From positions 104,979,256 through 105,043,255 of the forward strand of contig OX235271.1 of NCBI GenBank assembly GCA_944472155.2: DNA of 64,000 bases, written 5' to 3'. The DNA is from Trichobilharzia szidati (lineage: Eukaryota; Platyhelminthes; Trematoda; Strigeidida; Schistosomatidae). Shown piece by piece: positions 10,250 to 21,959 of the stretch. Both the position numbers and the translations under genes were made by a program. Each line of letters opens with the position of its first letter. The stretch's first letter is position 1. The notes below the pieces were generated by a model. The model did no database searches. It saw nothing but the letters and a program-made list of their open reading frames with translations, and was not told the origin of the DNA.

Positions 10250-11030
10250 CTATTACAGTTGTATACCAATCACATCAGGCACTTGTGCGTGCTGACCAGA
10301 TCAAAGTGATCTAAACACTAGAAGGCCGTTTCGCTCGTTTGTGATGGAGGCCATCAGCTGTGTACCAGGTTTGATTCAGCTTAGCAGGATTCACATGACA
10401 ACGTGTACATGAATTTATGCAAAACAAATTGGCTGCAATAAAATGTACAAGTTTCTTTTTCATAATTTCTCCATTAAATTAATTACTCTACTTTAAATTA
10501 AATTATTTTCAACTAAATTCACATTGAATAAGTAGTATTAACTTATTATCTATTACTGTTTTTATTAATGGATAGTAATCTGAATGTTTTTGTGCAAATT
10601 GTTATTATTATACTAATTTATGTAAAGATGAATTGACATTCATTATTTTTCTTTCTTATCAAGGATTTTATTGTATCCCATAAAATATGATGAAAATGGA
10701 ACGAATAATTAACTCATTAAAAAGAAACAAAAGATACATTAGCAGTTAGGTTATATTACACTGATTGTGAGCGATAATTCTGATATATGTTTTAAGGTTA
10801 AAAATTACTCTATGAGTTGAGAACTTTTGAAAATATGACAAATTGCAACTTTGAGATTAATAGTTAGAACTTATAAAAAAAAATAGATCATTAATCTAAT
10901 TTCTTTTGCCAAGGCAACCAATATATATATTATCGTAAACTCCATTATTTCTCCTACGTTAAAACTTTTATTTTATAACATAATGGATAAAGCTGTGAAG
11001 AGTAACTCAATTAAATGATTTATATTACAT
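10250..11030. other. No gene seen
   Basis: AT-rich DNA. A weak box-B-like site (CCAGGTTTGATTCAG, near 10366) may be an old SINE. No coding evidence. Confidence 0.45.
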
Positions 11031-11034
11031 TTTC

Positions 11035-11330
11035 AAGTATTGGTTTTGTAGGGATTTTGTTTGATTGCATGGAGGATTTCATCATGAGCTGACATCAGTT
11101 AGAGAACCACTGGAAAACCTGGGAGTACTGGATAGCTGTTTCTGTGGTCCTAGTTTGGGACTCTTCAGCAGTACGCACCCACCACCAGGGTTCGAATCCA
11201 GCACCTTCTGGTTACAAGGCGAGCTCGTAGACCATTGAGCCACTGGGACCCGATCCAGTGGTCCTTGAATTCTAACTTCTGCCAATTCACGACATAGCGC
11301 GACCATTTCGCAATGTCTTCTTCAACGACT
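11035..11330 (-). repeat. Family-1 hammerhead repeat (minus copy of an inverted pair)
   Basis: Minus strand: leader (GTCGCGCTATGTCGTGAATT), tRNA-like head with a box B-like GGATTCGAACCC, hammerhead segment (GTACTG, CTGAAGA, stem II, an inserted CACA, GAAA, CAGCTATCCAGTAC), and tail. It faces the copy at 11331-11735. Confidence 0.8.
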
Positions 11331-11735
11331 TCTACAAAACCAATACTTGAAAATTAATCTGATGCTCACTAGTGACTGGCCCTATTCAGGCAGTTAACCT
11401 GGGGTTCTAGTGGGAAGCCGTGACCAGTAGGGTACAGCAGGTTGAAGATGAGGCAGTAACTCATCGAAGAGGATATTGCGAAATGGTCGCGCTATGTCAT
11501 GAACTGGCAGAAGTTATAATTCATCGGCTACTAGATAGGCTCCCAGTGGCTCAATGGTCTACGAGCTAGCAGGCCTTGTAACCAGAAGGTCCTGGGTTCG
11601 AACCCTGATGGTGGGTGCGTACTACTAAAGAGTCCCAAACTAGGACCACAGAAACAGCTGTCCAGTACTCCCAGGTGGGTTTTCCAGTGGTTCTCTAACT
11701 GATGTCAGCTCATGATGAAATCCTCCATGCAATTT
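11331..11735 (+). repeat. Family-1 hammerhead repeat (plus copy of an inverted pair)
   Basis: It begins with a short piece of family-1 tail (ACAAAACCAATACTTGAAAA) joined directly to a family-1 leader, as in a tandem array. Then follow a tRNA-like head with GGGTTCGAACCC, a hammerhead segment with core CTAAAGA and the same CACA insertion as its partner, and the tail. The shared CACA suggests the pair arose by local inverted duplication. Confidence 0.8.
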
Positions 11736-11844
11736 ATATTACACTTTTGACATTATTCTCAGTTTCTAACCATTAAAGTACTTTTATTTATTTAATAAGC
11801 CTACAGTGCTGTTGTTACATGATATTTTCTGATTGGACAATGGG

Positions 11845-11985
11845 TGACGCGGGTTGGAATCTCAGAAGGGAAATGAGTTCTTTCAAGGTTGCAGATACAC
11901 CTTACTGACGAGTGACAACTAGCACGAAACCTAAGTCCCAGAAGGTCTTCCTGCCGACTACCTCCAACCATCTAATAGGAACTAT
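11845..11985 (+). repeat. Family-2 hammerhead repeat
   Basis: Box B-like GGTTGGAATCTC, a GGTTGCAGATACACC block, then a hammerhead segment near 11899-11945 with core CTGACGA, a stem II whose GTG and CAC still pair, and GAAA. Stem I is damaged. It ends with the tail CCTCCAACCATCTAATAG. Confidence 0.75.
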
Positions 11986-11999
11986 TGTTGAATGAGTTT

Positions 12000-12480
12000 A
12001 ATCTATACAGCGAAACTCAAAGTTTACAGGTTATATAATTCTCTACAATTTTCTATCAACTTGTAGCTATATGAAGATTCTGAAATCAGTCCCGAAGTCA
12101 TTGATATACGAAAACTTGGAGTTGATATATGTTTTATAAATACTAATGAAATTTTTTTAAACGGAGTGTTACTAATTTGTGGGGTAGTTTAACTTGACCG
12201 GAATGTGCCTCTAGACACGACACTACGATCATCTTATTACTTGAAAATATCTTCCAAGCTGAGATAGACGCAAAAGTCAGACTAGGAAAACTGAAGACTG
12301 GAGCAACAACAACATTTATTAGATAAAATACATGGTATCATATATTTACAAAACCCTAAGAAATTTAAGCAACAAATCTGATAGGTTGTGCGACGCTAAA
12401 CTCCTCAGAAAATGAAGTCATAAATTACGACTTCACGGCTAAAAGCGAAGCTATTCCATCTTAACAAAGTTTATATTGAA
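12000..12480. other. No gene seen
   Basis: No convincing ORF. A short block near 12290-12345 (GGAGCAACAACAACATTTA) resembles an LTR end in reverse, but it is too short to call. Confidence 0.4.
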
Positions 12481-12539
12481 TAACACTAATGATTGTTCCA
12501 TTTCTTTCTCGGGATATACTTTTTGATGAATACATATTT

Positions 12540-13980
12540 AAAAAGTAGAAATGGATATAGTAAATTAATTTTACAAGAATAACACGTAATTAAAGATGAA
12601 GTGGTCAAAATAAAAATAAAATAATTTGGACAATTATAATTTAATAGGGGGAGGGGGGCGACGTAGTCCTGTCTTGTAACGATGGCCACGGTAAGGAAAG
12701 TGGCTGTACAAATTTCTTCTGTACACATAGGCTTGGTTTCTTCTGGTGGATTCCGATTGCTTCAGCTGTCTGTAGAAGACGAACTCTTAGAGCAAAGTTA
12801 AGATTAGTCGGAATGCGATAAATAATTTTAAATGCAGTATTCACATCAACCTTGTGCTCAGTACCAACAAGGTGTGCTAAAATGGAGCTTCGAATAGATC
12901 TTGTTTGTCCCTTGCTTAACCACGCTGGATGATGTTCAGAAATACGACGATGAAACTGCCTAATTGTACGCCCAATGTAGCTGGCTCCGCAGCTGCAGTC
13001 AAACGGGTAGACACACTTAGAAGAGGCAAAATTAGGTAGTTTATCCTTATTTCTCGAACATAGAATAGGGGTGGTTTTGAAGAGACAACGTACTTCTGCT
13101 GCATAATAAGCTCTTTTTACTGCATTCTTCAAGCGCTGTGTTATGATTTCGCTGATGTTGTCACCGAGGAACTGCATTTTTATGAACATTGTTTTTTTCG
13201 AAACTGTAGCAATACTGGCTCTCTTTGGTGCTGAATTCATATTCTTCTCAATAAATTTATCTGGATAACCATTTTTTCTAAGTAATTCTTTAATAATCTT
13301 AAACTCCTCATTGAGGCAGTCGTCTGAACAGATTAACTTACCTCTATGAACCAGACACTTTACCAGGTTACGTTTGTATTTCGAAGGTACAAAACTCAAA
13401 AAATGAGTGTACTGACCTGTTGTTGTAGGTTTCCTATACACGCTCCTTCTTAGTGTGCCATCATCTTTCCTTGCCATGAAGACGTCTAGGAATGAGATAC
13501 TGTCATTACTTTCTTTCTCTATGGTAAAGTCTATTGCTGAATGTGCATCATTAAACTTGTCAAGGATATTCATTGCATCATTCTCGTCTTTCACAACCAC
13601 AAATGTGTCATCCATATATCGACAGTAGAAATCCATGTCATTGATTACTCCTTTCAGTGGTCCATTCTCTAATTTAGCGAGGAAAACATCAGCTAGGATT
13701 GGACCTAATGGGGAACCCATAGCTACACCATCAATTTGCCTGTAATATGCTGAAAATTCCACACTTGTACTGAAAATACGGTGTGGAATCAAGCTGTAAA
13801 TCAAAATAAAAAAAATATTCCTTATTGAATAAGAAATGAACATTCATTGTACATCTTAAAATAAGTTCCTTCAAGTGGATATAGAAATCCCGATGTCTAT
13901 GTTTCGTGTAGTAATCTCCTCACATATAAATCTTTTTGTTTCCAAATGTCTAAATGGGATATTTTCTATATTTTTATATA
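12540..13980 (-). mobile_element. Penelope-like element, first family, 5' truncated
   Basis: It contains the long ORF at 12641-13843 and part of the 3' UTR, which matches the arms of the palindrome at 2448-3708 down to about 12540. At its upstream edge, 13930-13980 (TTTCCAAATGTCTAAATGGG) matches sequence beyond the 3' end of the right palindrome arm (3712-3750). This is consistent with the partial tandem, pseudo-LTR structure typical of Penelope elements. Confidence 0.85.
12641..13843 (-). CDS. Penelope-like reverse transcriptase / GIY-YIG endonuclease, partial
   Basis: A 400-codon open frame, the longest transposon ORF in the window. QIDGVAMGSPLGP at residues 37-49 and YMDD at 76-79 are the RT palm motifs. 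The fingers and first catalytic Asp motif are missing at the N-terminus, so the gene is truncated and the first Met is not the natural start. Residues about 277-345 are the GIY-YIG nuclease: CVYPF, SYIGRT, a Cys-rich insert (FDCSCG) and RISEHHP. The protein would prime reverse transcription at nicked DNA or chromosome ends. The open frame suggests a fairly recent insertion. The family is certain; function is lost through truncation. Confidence 0.9.
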   Translation of the reverse strand: MFISYSIRNIFFILIYSLIPHRIFSTSVEFSAYYRQIDGVAMGSPLGPILADVFLAKLENGPLKGVINDMDFYCRYMDDTFVVVKDENDAMNILDKFNDAHSAIDFTIEKESNDSISFLDVFMARKDDGTLRRSVYRKPTTTGQYTHFLSFVPSKYKRNLVKCLVHRGKLICSDDCLNEEFKIIKELLRKNGYPDKFIEKNMNSAPKRASIATVSKKTMFIKMQFLGDNISEIITQRLKNAVKRAYYAAEVRCLFKTTPILCSRNKDKLPNFASSKCVYPFDCSCGASYIGRTIRQFHRRISEHHPAWLSKGQTRSIRSSILAHLVGTEHKVDVNTAFKIIYRIPTNLNFALRVRLLQTAEAIGIHQKKPSLCVQKKFVQPLSLPWPSLQDRTTSPPSPY

Positions 13981-13989
13981 TGCACCGCA

Positions 13990-15600
13990 TCTATTTTCGT
14001 CATTCAATTATTCTCTGAGGTCAGCGAAAGCAGTTAAATTGCACGACTTTTGAGCCTTTCGCACACAACTAAACAGAATAATACAAATATGCCTTAAACC
14101 TCGACTTATCTGAATGCTGTTGATACTATCAAACAATCCGTATTAAGATTTAGTACCAAAATTTCGAAAGCAGTGTATAAAATAATTCGCATACTCAAGA
14201 AATAAAAGATTTCAACGTAGATTTTTTCACAAATCACTGAAAATCAAGGAGCAGTGCAGAGTTACTGTGACCATTAGGCAGTATACACTCATAACCCCAC
14301 AAAGAATTAAATCAAGAATCTTTAAGGTTACAAGCTGAGTACTTGCACCATTTACACATTGGGTGAGAATTCATTACCACGAAAATTATGACTTCTTAAA
14401 TTTCACAAAATGAAACCACCATCAACCATTGACATCGGGAAGCATCAGCTTAAGAATGTAGATGGTGGACCCTATCAGTCAAGAGTTTGCACAAGAACTC
14501 CAGGACACATAAAACGTCTGAAGTTTGTAACCTCGAGATCTTGAGTTCGATGCCTGGTAGGGTCACTGACGCGTACTAATGTAAAGTTCAAAACTAAGAT
14601 GGAGAGTGTCTTGAATTCTGCTGCTAGCCACCACCAAGAAAGTACTAATTAGGGCGCAAAAACAACATGTATGTCGACACAGGAAGCCTAAGTGCCTACA
14701 GTACACAGTGTATTAGATTCAGTAAGACAAAAGTATAGATCGTTAAACAAACAATGAAAACTTCTTAACTGTTTTTGTTAATACAGTACGGTACACAAAC
14801 TGCTTACATTTCATAGTAGGGTATAGGGACTTTGTGTATGTAAATATGTTTATTTTAGTGCGACAGTTTGAAATGCTTTTGAATCTCTAAACGTATCGAC
14901 GTCGTAACATCAAAACAAACCACATTCCATTACACTTTTTATGTGTAGAAACAGTTAACTTTTAAGAATATGGAAGATTTTACGAAGTTATCAGTGTAGA
15001 TAATAATATTCCGCACAAATTATCTCAAATTACTTCATCTTTAGGCTCACAAAGCTGTAGACTAGTGGAGAATAAGGAAGTCACACTATTGGTTTGCATA
15101 ATGGCTTTGAAACTGAAGAGAAATGTTTATAATCCTAAAAATACGTGAATTTCACCTAGGCGTTTTCGTATACGAACACTAACAGAGACTCCTATTATAT
15201 ACTTAGTTATTAATTTATGAGTATATTTCGTCCATTTGATTCATATTTTTAAAAAGAAGATTATTTCATTTCTCTAGTAGGGAAATCAATGATTTCTGAG
15301 ATAATTTGTTATTATTAATCATTATTGTTGAAACAACTAAACCCTGGGTAAGACAAATGATGAACTAATTATTTTTGTATAAAACAAAAACAAAATTAGA
15401 TTTTCTTCTGTCAGTTAGATGATGATTTCGAAATTTTCTAATTAGTTTACAACATAATTCTGTTCACTATTTATTAATTAGTAGTGTTATTCTGTGTAGT
15501 CAAATTTTCAAACCAGACCATTATGCATTATGATAGGAGGCTATGTCAATGAAACCATTAATTTATGTTCACAAATTATCTAATAGTACAATAATAACTA
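13990..15600. other. No gene seen
   Basis: AT-rich DNA. A box-B-like CTTGAGTTCGATGCC near 14542, followed by a hammerhead-like but badly decayed block to about 14650, may be an old Sm-alpha-type repeat. No coding evidence. Confidence 0.4.
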
Positions 15601-15604
15601 CTAT

Positions 15605-15850
15605 TGTAACAACAGAAGACAAGGGCCAGGCAACAAATCCTTTATTAAGGAAAATCAACACATTTTTATAGATTTCAATATACATTATTGTAGATTATTG
15701 TTAGTAGAAAATACAGTCTTTTGATTGGTTGTTTCCCACAGAAAGTTAACCTTGCATCTCTTTGTGGCTGTGTCAGATCATCCGTTTGTTAACTGTACCC
15801 GCCTACGCAAAGCCTTTGTTCTCATTTTCTCACCACCAATATTGGGGACA
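15605..15850 (-). repeat. Possible solo LTR, another family
   Basis: On the minus strand the segment runs TGTCCCCAATATTGG ... AATAAAGG ... GTTGTTACA. It is 246 bp, bounded by TG and CA, with a poly(A) signal near the 3' end as in the other LTRs here. No target-site duplication is visible, so this is tentative. Confidence 0.35.
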
Positions 15851-15886
15851 TAAATATTGACGTAAATTACTGTCTACCAACTTTGG

Positions 15887-16390
15887 CTAGCAGCCAGCTC
15901 TCACCACACTATTACTCCTACTAATCGTACTTATTATTATTCCCTGACTAGATAAGTGAAGTAAGTGACCTCTTTCAAATTTCTCCACTTGATACTGATT
16001 AGTATTTTTTGCTGTTGATTGGTTATCTTCATCACCTTCGTCTTCTCTTTGCTCACTTGATGCCTCCTCTTCACTGGATGCTTCCTGTACTATCTTCTTG
16101 GTACGCACCTGTAGATCTCTGACTTTGTGTGACATCACACATAAATCATCCGCGAAGTCCATATTTTCCAGAGTCTCCTAATCCGTCCAACGTATTCCTG
16201 TCTTCTCCCTTCCCCACTCACGGTGTGCCGTATAATCATCCAGTACACCACAATTAGGAATATCATCGGTGAGAGTAGTCAGCCAGCTTGTCTTACATCT
16301 ATCTTCACTTCCCAGGTTTCTCTGAGTTTTCCATTGTGAATCACTCAACATGTGGCATTATCATATAGCCAGCTGTTGAATGAGATTCAT
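15887..16390 (-). mobile_element. RTE-like non-LTR retrotransposon fragment (RT core)
   Basis: Minus-strand translation gives MDFADDLCVMSHKVRDL, the RT catalytic box (FADD) with the RTE-type context DDLDFADDICLLSH. Upstream (16162-16390) is a decayed version of the VIHNGKL / VRQGCLLSP region. Several frame breaks. Confidence 0.75.
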
Positions 16391-16499
16391 AAAGATTTGG
16401 GACACTCCGTAAGATTAAAGTAGTCCATAAATTACTTCTCTGTCTGTTATAACTGTAGGGGAATTAAATGAGGACGTTGTCGCCTTGTTCTGTCTGCGC

Positions 16500-18135
16500 C
16501 TGACTAATATGCCTATCTGCTTCTGGTACCTTCCGATTCAACGAACCACGCAAATATCAGAAGACAAACTCTGGTCTGTGATTGTGTATTGTAGTACAAC
16601 AACTACGACAAATAAACTTATTTAGGAAATGGTATTTATACATTTTTACAACCAATACAGACAGCTAACAGTATTTGAAATAATTGGTCGTAATAGTCAA
16701 TATCAAAATGCGTGGGAAATGATGATATACCACTTATGCGAGATTAACAGTCGTTAAGATAATTGAAAAATAACAAAGTGTGTGGGATCCTATCACTGTC
16801 AATGTTGTCAAAGTTCTCATCAAAGTTGATGAAGTTGAGGTAGAAATGTGATTGCTATTCTATGCTCTGTTCGATGATGATTGGCGTTACGATTTGATCA
16901 GCACATGATTTGCTTTTTTCTTAATCCACTTCCTCCTCCTCCTACTTTAATCAATAATAATAGTATGAGACGATATAATACAAGAGAAATATCTACGGTC
17001 ATATGATAAAAGTATAATCAAAAAGTCATTAAAAACTATAAGCGACTAAATATTTATTTCCCAAATAAGTTTAATTAATTGCTACAGTCTATACTTATTC
17101 CGAAGTAAATAAACATAGACAAAATGTGAAGAACAAGCAAAGTTACAAAACAATGACAAAGAAGAAATGCACTCATGCAGACTTCTTTTCGAGATGAAAA
17201 CTGTCTTTTACTGAAAAATGTATTTTTCTGCTGATATTTACTTCCTATTCAGAAGGAAACCTATAACCATTAGCATCATTCCGAAGTAAAATCAGTGTTA
17301 CTAATGGTAACCATGGTAGCAAACAACTTTCCAAATATAGATTTCTAAAGTGCTCCACTATAATATATATATATATATACTCACAAAAACATATGTATAT
17401 AATAAAATACTATTGTTTACAAATTAATTCCTTTAGAGTTCCTTTGTCCAACATTACGTAGGTAAATATTATCAGACGACCTTGTTATTTGTATAACCTT
17501 GAAATGGAGGCATGTGATATTCTAATTTTCAATTAATCGAGTGAATTAGAAAAAAGACGCGCACAAGACGCAAATTTTGATTATTTCACTAAACGAAGCA
17601 AACAAATCAGTATATATTAAAGTCAACCACACAACGACAAAGGAAGAAATTAATTTAACTAATTATGAACTGACTTCAAATCTGCATTTTTAAAATTTCT
17701 GAACAGAACTGAGATGCTATTTCTTTTTAAACAAAAAACAGCTTACATTAAAGTATAAATAAAATGATGGAAAGAAAAAACAGTCGAAAAATTTGGAGAC
17801 CGATGAATAATCCACATGGTTGATCGTGTAATCATGTGATTGTTGTTAAAATCAAATTAACCGACATGGTTACTCAGCACAGATTTTAAAACACACATTA
17901 AATGTTTTACAGTTTATTTACGAAAGCTATAATAATTGAATTAGAATTTTTACTAGGGATACGCTATCTGGAATTCAAGTGATTCCGTACCTTTGCACAA
18001 GTCAAGAAATTGTGTACCTTTTATTAAGTTCCAAACAGAATTATTTAGGAAGTACAACATTTATATTTGTTTGAGCAATTTTTATTTACAACAATCCCTG
18101 TGGTCATGTGATAGCAACAATAATAATTATTAATG
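16500..18135. other. No gene seen
   Basis: AT-rich DNA with a short TA run near 17364. No recognised gene or repeat. Confidence 0.45.
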
Positions 18136-18139
18136 GAAA

Positions 18140-18960
18140 CTGCTTCAACTCTACGCAGTGTCCCAATTCTTTATCAAACTTATTCAACAGCTGTAAAACA
18201 AGGCCACATATCAAGTGATCCACAACAGAAAACTCAGTGAAGCGTTTGAAGTGAATACAGGAGTAAAACAAGGCTCACTGCCTACTATCACCGATGATAT
18301 TCCTAATTGTGGTGTACTGGATTATGCTGAAGACTGTGGGGACCGAGAAGACAGGAATGCATTGAACATAGAGAAGACAGAGATGATGCAGATACCTAGT
18401 CCAATAACAATGATCACCACAAATGGAAGGAATCTAGAGAAAGTCTCCTCTTTCACTTGCGGCGACTGGGTAGCATCGTCTCAAGTACAGGCGGAATGTG
18501 AAAGGCAGAATCGGAAAAGCAAGACATACATACCTTCATTGCTCTCATAATTAGTGTAGAAATCCAAATCTGCATAAGGAACAAGATTTGGACCTAAAAC
18601 ACAAATGTCAATTCACTGATTCTATAGAGTTTAAAGATTCAGTGCGCTCGTTACCAAAAGTATATCGAACAGGTCGCTGTTGACTTTTATCAAAAAATGC
18701 CTTCTTTCGATAATGACGATCAGATGGCCGGTTGGAATGCGATAAGCAACAAGAAACTCTGGGGAAAAAGCAATCAAGAATCCATCATCCAACATATATG
18801 CAGAAGGAAATGTAGATTGAATTGGACGTACACTGCAGAGACCGTTGAGTGAAATCAACAGCCAACAGTGGGACACGAGTGGAAAACGATGAGTGTCGTT
18901 CAAGGATGACATGCAAAAGATTGTGTGAGGAAAATCCGGTTAAAAAAACCCACAGAGAAT
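18140..18960 (+). mobile_element. RTE-like retrotransposon fragment with internal deletion
   Basis: The plus ORF at 18215-18550 reads IHNRKLSEAFEVNTGVKQGS, then a shortened LNIEKTEMMQI, matching RT motifs of the element at 18985-20165. Near 18710, IMTIRWPVGMR and SSNIYAEGNVD match its C-terminal ILKIRW...NQEP region. A large piece between the two is missing. Confidence 0.7.
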
Positions 18961-18984
18961 AAAGTGAGTTGGTGATGTGCTTCT

Positions 18985-20165
18985 GAAGTCATGCATTGAT
19001 CAGATCGCCACATTACGGATCATCATTGAACAAAGCTTGGAATGGCAATCACCTCTCTATCTCAACTTCATCGACTCTGAAAAGGCCTTTAACAGCGTCG
19101 ATCGATAGGTGCTTTGGAAACAACTTCGTTACTACGGGGTGCCACCGACAATTATACATCTCATCCAACAGCTGTACGACAATGCTGCATGCCAAGTAAT
19201 CCACAACGGGAAACTTACGGACAGGAGTAAGACAAGCTTGCTGCCTACTATCGCCAATGATTTTCCTGACTGCAGTACATTGGATAATGCGACAGACAGC
19301 GGTGGACAGCGAAGAAACAGGCATAAAATGGACTCACACAAAAAACTTGGAGGATCTGGACTTCGCCGATGATATATGTCTGATTTCCCACAAACTGGAA
19401 GATATGCAAGCGAAAAGCAACAAGTTGGCAGAAGAAGCATCCAGAGAAGATAGGACTTCAGGTGAACATAGAGAAAACAGAGGTGATGAAGATTCCTGGG
19501 CAACACCACCAACAGCAACAACAACAACATACAACAATCAGCATAAATGGGAGGAACCTGAAAGAAACAACCTCCTTCACCTACCGACCTGGGAAGCATC
19601 GTCTCAACTACAGGCGGACGGAACTGACGAGGATATCAAAGCAAGAATCGGAAAAGCAAGACAAGCTTCCATTACTCTGAAGTCTGTGTGGAGGTCAACA
19701 ACTCTCAGCATCAAAAATAAGATCCGGATTTTCAACTCCAATATGAAATCAGTGCTACTATACGGATCACAGACTTGGCGCATCATAAGGAGCATCTCCA
19801 ACAAACTACAGACCTTCATTAACATTTGTCTTCGCTCAATACTCAAGATAAGATGGCTAGAAAAGATCAGCAATAGAGAGCGAACCAACGCAGCAGGAAC
19901 CGATTGTGAAAGAAATAGGCAGGAAGAAGTGGAGATGGATTGGCCATACTCTGAGGAAACAAGCCATCAAGTGGCATCACTAGACAGGCCATTGCTCGAG
20001 TGGAACCCGAAAGGGAAGCGGCGAGTTGGTCGCCAGTGCAAGGGTGACTTGGAGGTCATGTGAAGAGGAGATGAAAACGTGTGGGCAGACTTGGAGCCAG
20101 GTGAAGACTCTAGCAGAGAACCGAACTCAATGGAGACGGACAGCTGAAGCCCTATGTTCCTCTAA
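18985..20165 (+). mobile_element. RTE-like non-LTR retrotransposon, 3' half (RT core to 3' end)
   Basis: Translation starts near SCIDQIATLRIIIEQSLEWQ, then NFIDSEKAFNSVDR (RT Asp motif), VPPTIIHLIQQLYDNAACQV, and in the ORF at 19257-20063 EDLDFADDICLISH (FADD box), DEDIKARIGKARQASITLK, SVLLYGSQTWR, ILKIRWLEKISN and RRVGRQCKGDLEVM. Stops and frame shifts break it. The 3' end GAAGCCCTATGTTCC is followed by AATAAT repeats, as usual for RTE elements. The 5' endonuclease is absent. Confidence 0.85.
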
Positions 20166-20177
20166 GAATTAAAGGAT

Positions 20178-20236
20178 ACAATAATAATAATAATAATAAT
20201 GATAATAATAATAATAATATTAATAATAATAATAAT
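20178..20236. repeat. (AAT)n tail of the RTE element
   Basis: A trinucleotide repeat directly after the element's 3' end. Confidence 0.85.
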
Positions 20237-20249
20237 TCTGAAGCCCTAT

Positions 20250-21130
20250 ATTGCACTCCAAACCCAGTGAATTAATAGTAATACTTTTGACACTAAAACA
20301 ATACATGCTTGTTTATTTTATCATACAGTAATATCACACAATGATGCTAAATACAAGTGTATAGATAGCGTGGATAAAACGTTTAACAAAATGCATTCCA
20401 CTGTATTACTCTGATTCTGTAATCTATAAGTTAGATTGACAAAAATCCCGTTAAACTAAATATCAGTTTACCTAGTGTATTCATCATCTTATTAAAATTG
20501 AATTCAATTTCACTTAAACAGGATGAAGAGAAAAAAAGAAAACCTTAATTCACGTTTTAAAACCAATGAAAACTGAAAATCAATTAAATTCCAAACAGGA
20601 CAAACAGTAGTAAGGGTATGAATCGAATTCATCCTTCACAAATTACTTAGGTCAAGGTGACAATCAACCTGTTTTACTTGGAAGGCAAAATATTCACAGA
20701 ATAATAAATGTTACCTGCTTGATACATACAATTAACGACAATTGAGTAGGCATGCAATATAAACAGACAGAATATACTACTTTTCGATATAAGTAGTTGG
20801 AAGAATGTAGGTAAAATGAATCGGAGTTACAAGCCCAAAACTTTAGGAAACTCTATCGCTTAAAGCAACCCACACTAATCCGTATCTATTGAAGAAGCAT
20901 AACTAGAAGAAATGGATTAAATAAGAAAAAGTATATTTGTCTAGTTAATCAACAACTATTGAATGATACGCAAAGTTTTGTAATTAATGTCTAGTTAATA
21001 ATTTATTTGTGGTAATTATGAATTTAGAGTTATACATATAACTTATGATTATATGAAAATAAAGTAATTACTCAAGATTGATAGAGAAAATGCTCAACAA
21101 AATGAAATCAGTAGATACTCAGCTGACTAA
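20250..21130. other. No gene seen
   Basis: AT-rich, no supported feature. Confidence 0.5.
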
Positions 21131-21137
21131 ACTACCA

Positions 21138-21608
21138 GTATTGGTTTTGTAGGGATTTTGTTTGATTGACTGGAGTATTGGACAGATGAAGAGTCCCAAA
21201 CTGTGTCAAAACAGCTGTCCAGTACTCCCAGATTTTCCAGTGGTTCTCACACTGATGTCAGCTCATGATGAAACCCTCCAACCAATCAAACAAAATGCTT
21301 GAAAATTTATCTGATACTCACTAGCGACTGGTCCACTAGGGTACAGCAGGTTGAATGTGAGGACAGTTAGTCATCGAAGAAGACATTGCGAAGTGGTCAT
21401 GCTATGTCATGAATTGGCAGAAGTTAGAATTCATGGGCTGGCTACTGGTCCCAGTGGCTTAATGGTTTACGAGCTCGCCTTGTAACCAGAAGGTCCTGGA
21501 TTCGAGCCTCGGTGGGTGCGTACTGCTAAAGAGTCCCAAATTCCCAGGTTTTCCTATGGTTCTTTAACTGATGTCAGCTCATGATGAAATCCTTCAACCA
21601 ATTAAACG
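21138..21608 (+). repeat. Family-1 hammerhead repeats in tandem, rearranged
   Basis: A short reverse piece (21138-21180) is followed by the hammerhead/tail half of one plus copy (21185-21310). That joins directly to the leader, tRNA-like head and partly deleted hammerhead of a second plus copy (21310-21608). The two hammerhead segments are about 330 bp apart, which gives the unit length of the tandem. Confidence 0.75.
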
Positions 21609-21639
21609 AAGAGTAGTCAACAGAAGTTCGGAATTTCAT

Positions 21640-21953
21640 CAAGCCACAGTAGGACAAGATTTACAAGTAGTATATAGATGCAGATATAAATATACATGTC
21701 TTCTACAAGAATATTGAATAGCGGAGAAATGGATTTAATGGAGAAGAGAAGAAAAAACGATACTTGTGAAACAACATGGAAACCATGAGAGGAAGACAAA
21801 GAAGCACAGTACGGAAGACAAAATGAGCACAGTGCCGACGATATGTCCAAATTGTGATTTTAATGTATAGCAGACGTATTCTGCTTATATATGCGTATCG
21901 AATTTTCAATAAATAATTCCGTTGCTAAATACTCTTGTGTTCTTCCGTTACAG
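21640..21953 (+). repeat. Solo LTR, diverged member of the small LTR family
   Basis: It shares ATAGCGGAGAAATGGATTTA, the GAGGAAGACAAAGAAGCAC block and the AATAAATAATTCCGTTGC end with the LTRs at 8713 and 40490, and ends in TTCCGTTACA. The 5' end has decayed. No internal retroviral-type genes are nearby. Confidence 0.6.
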
Positions 21954-21959
21954 AGCTAT

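Noticed and set aside
18631..18912. Protein-like minus-strand ORF of 93 codons
   Set aside because: It is the antisense of the C-terminal region of an RTE element; the same antisense pattern appears at 25740-25810 and 30100-30190.
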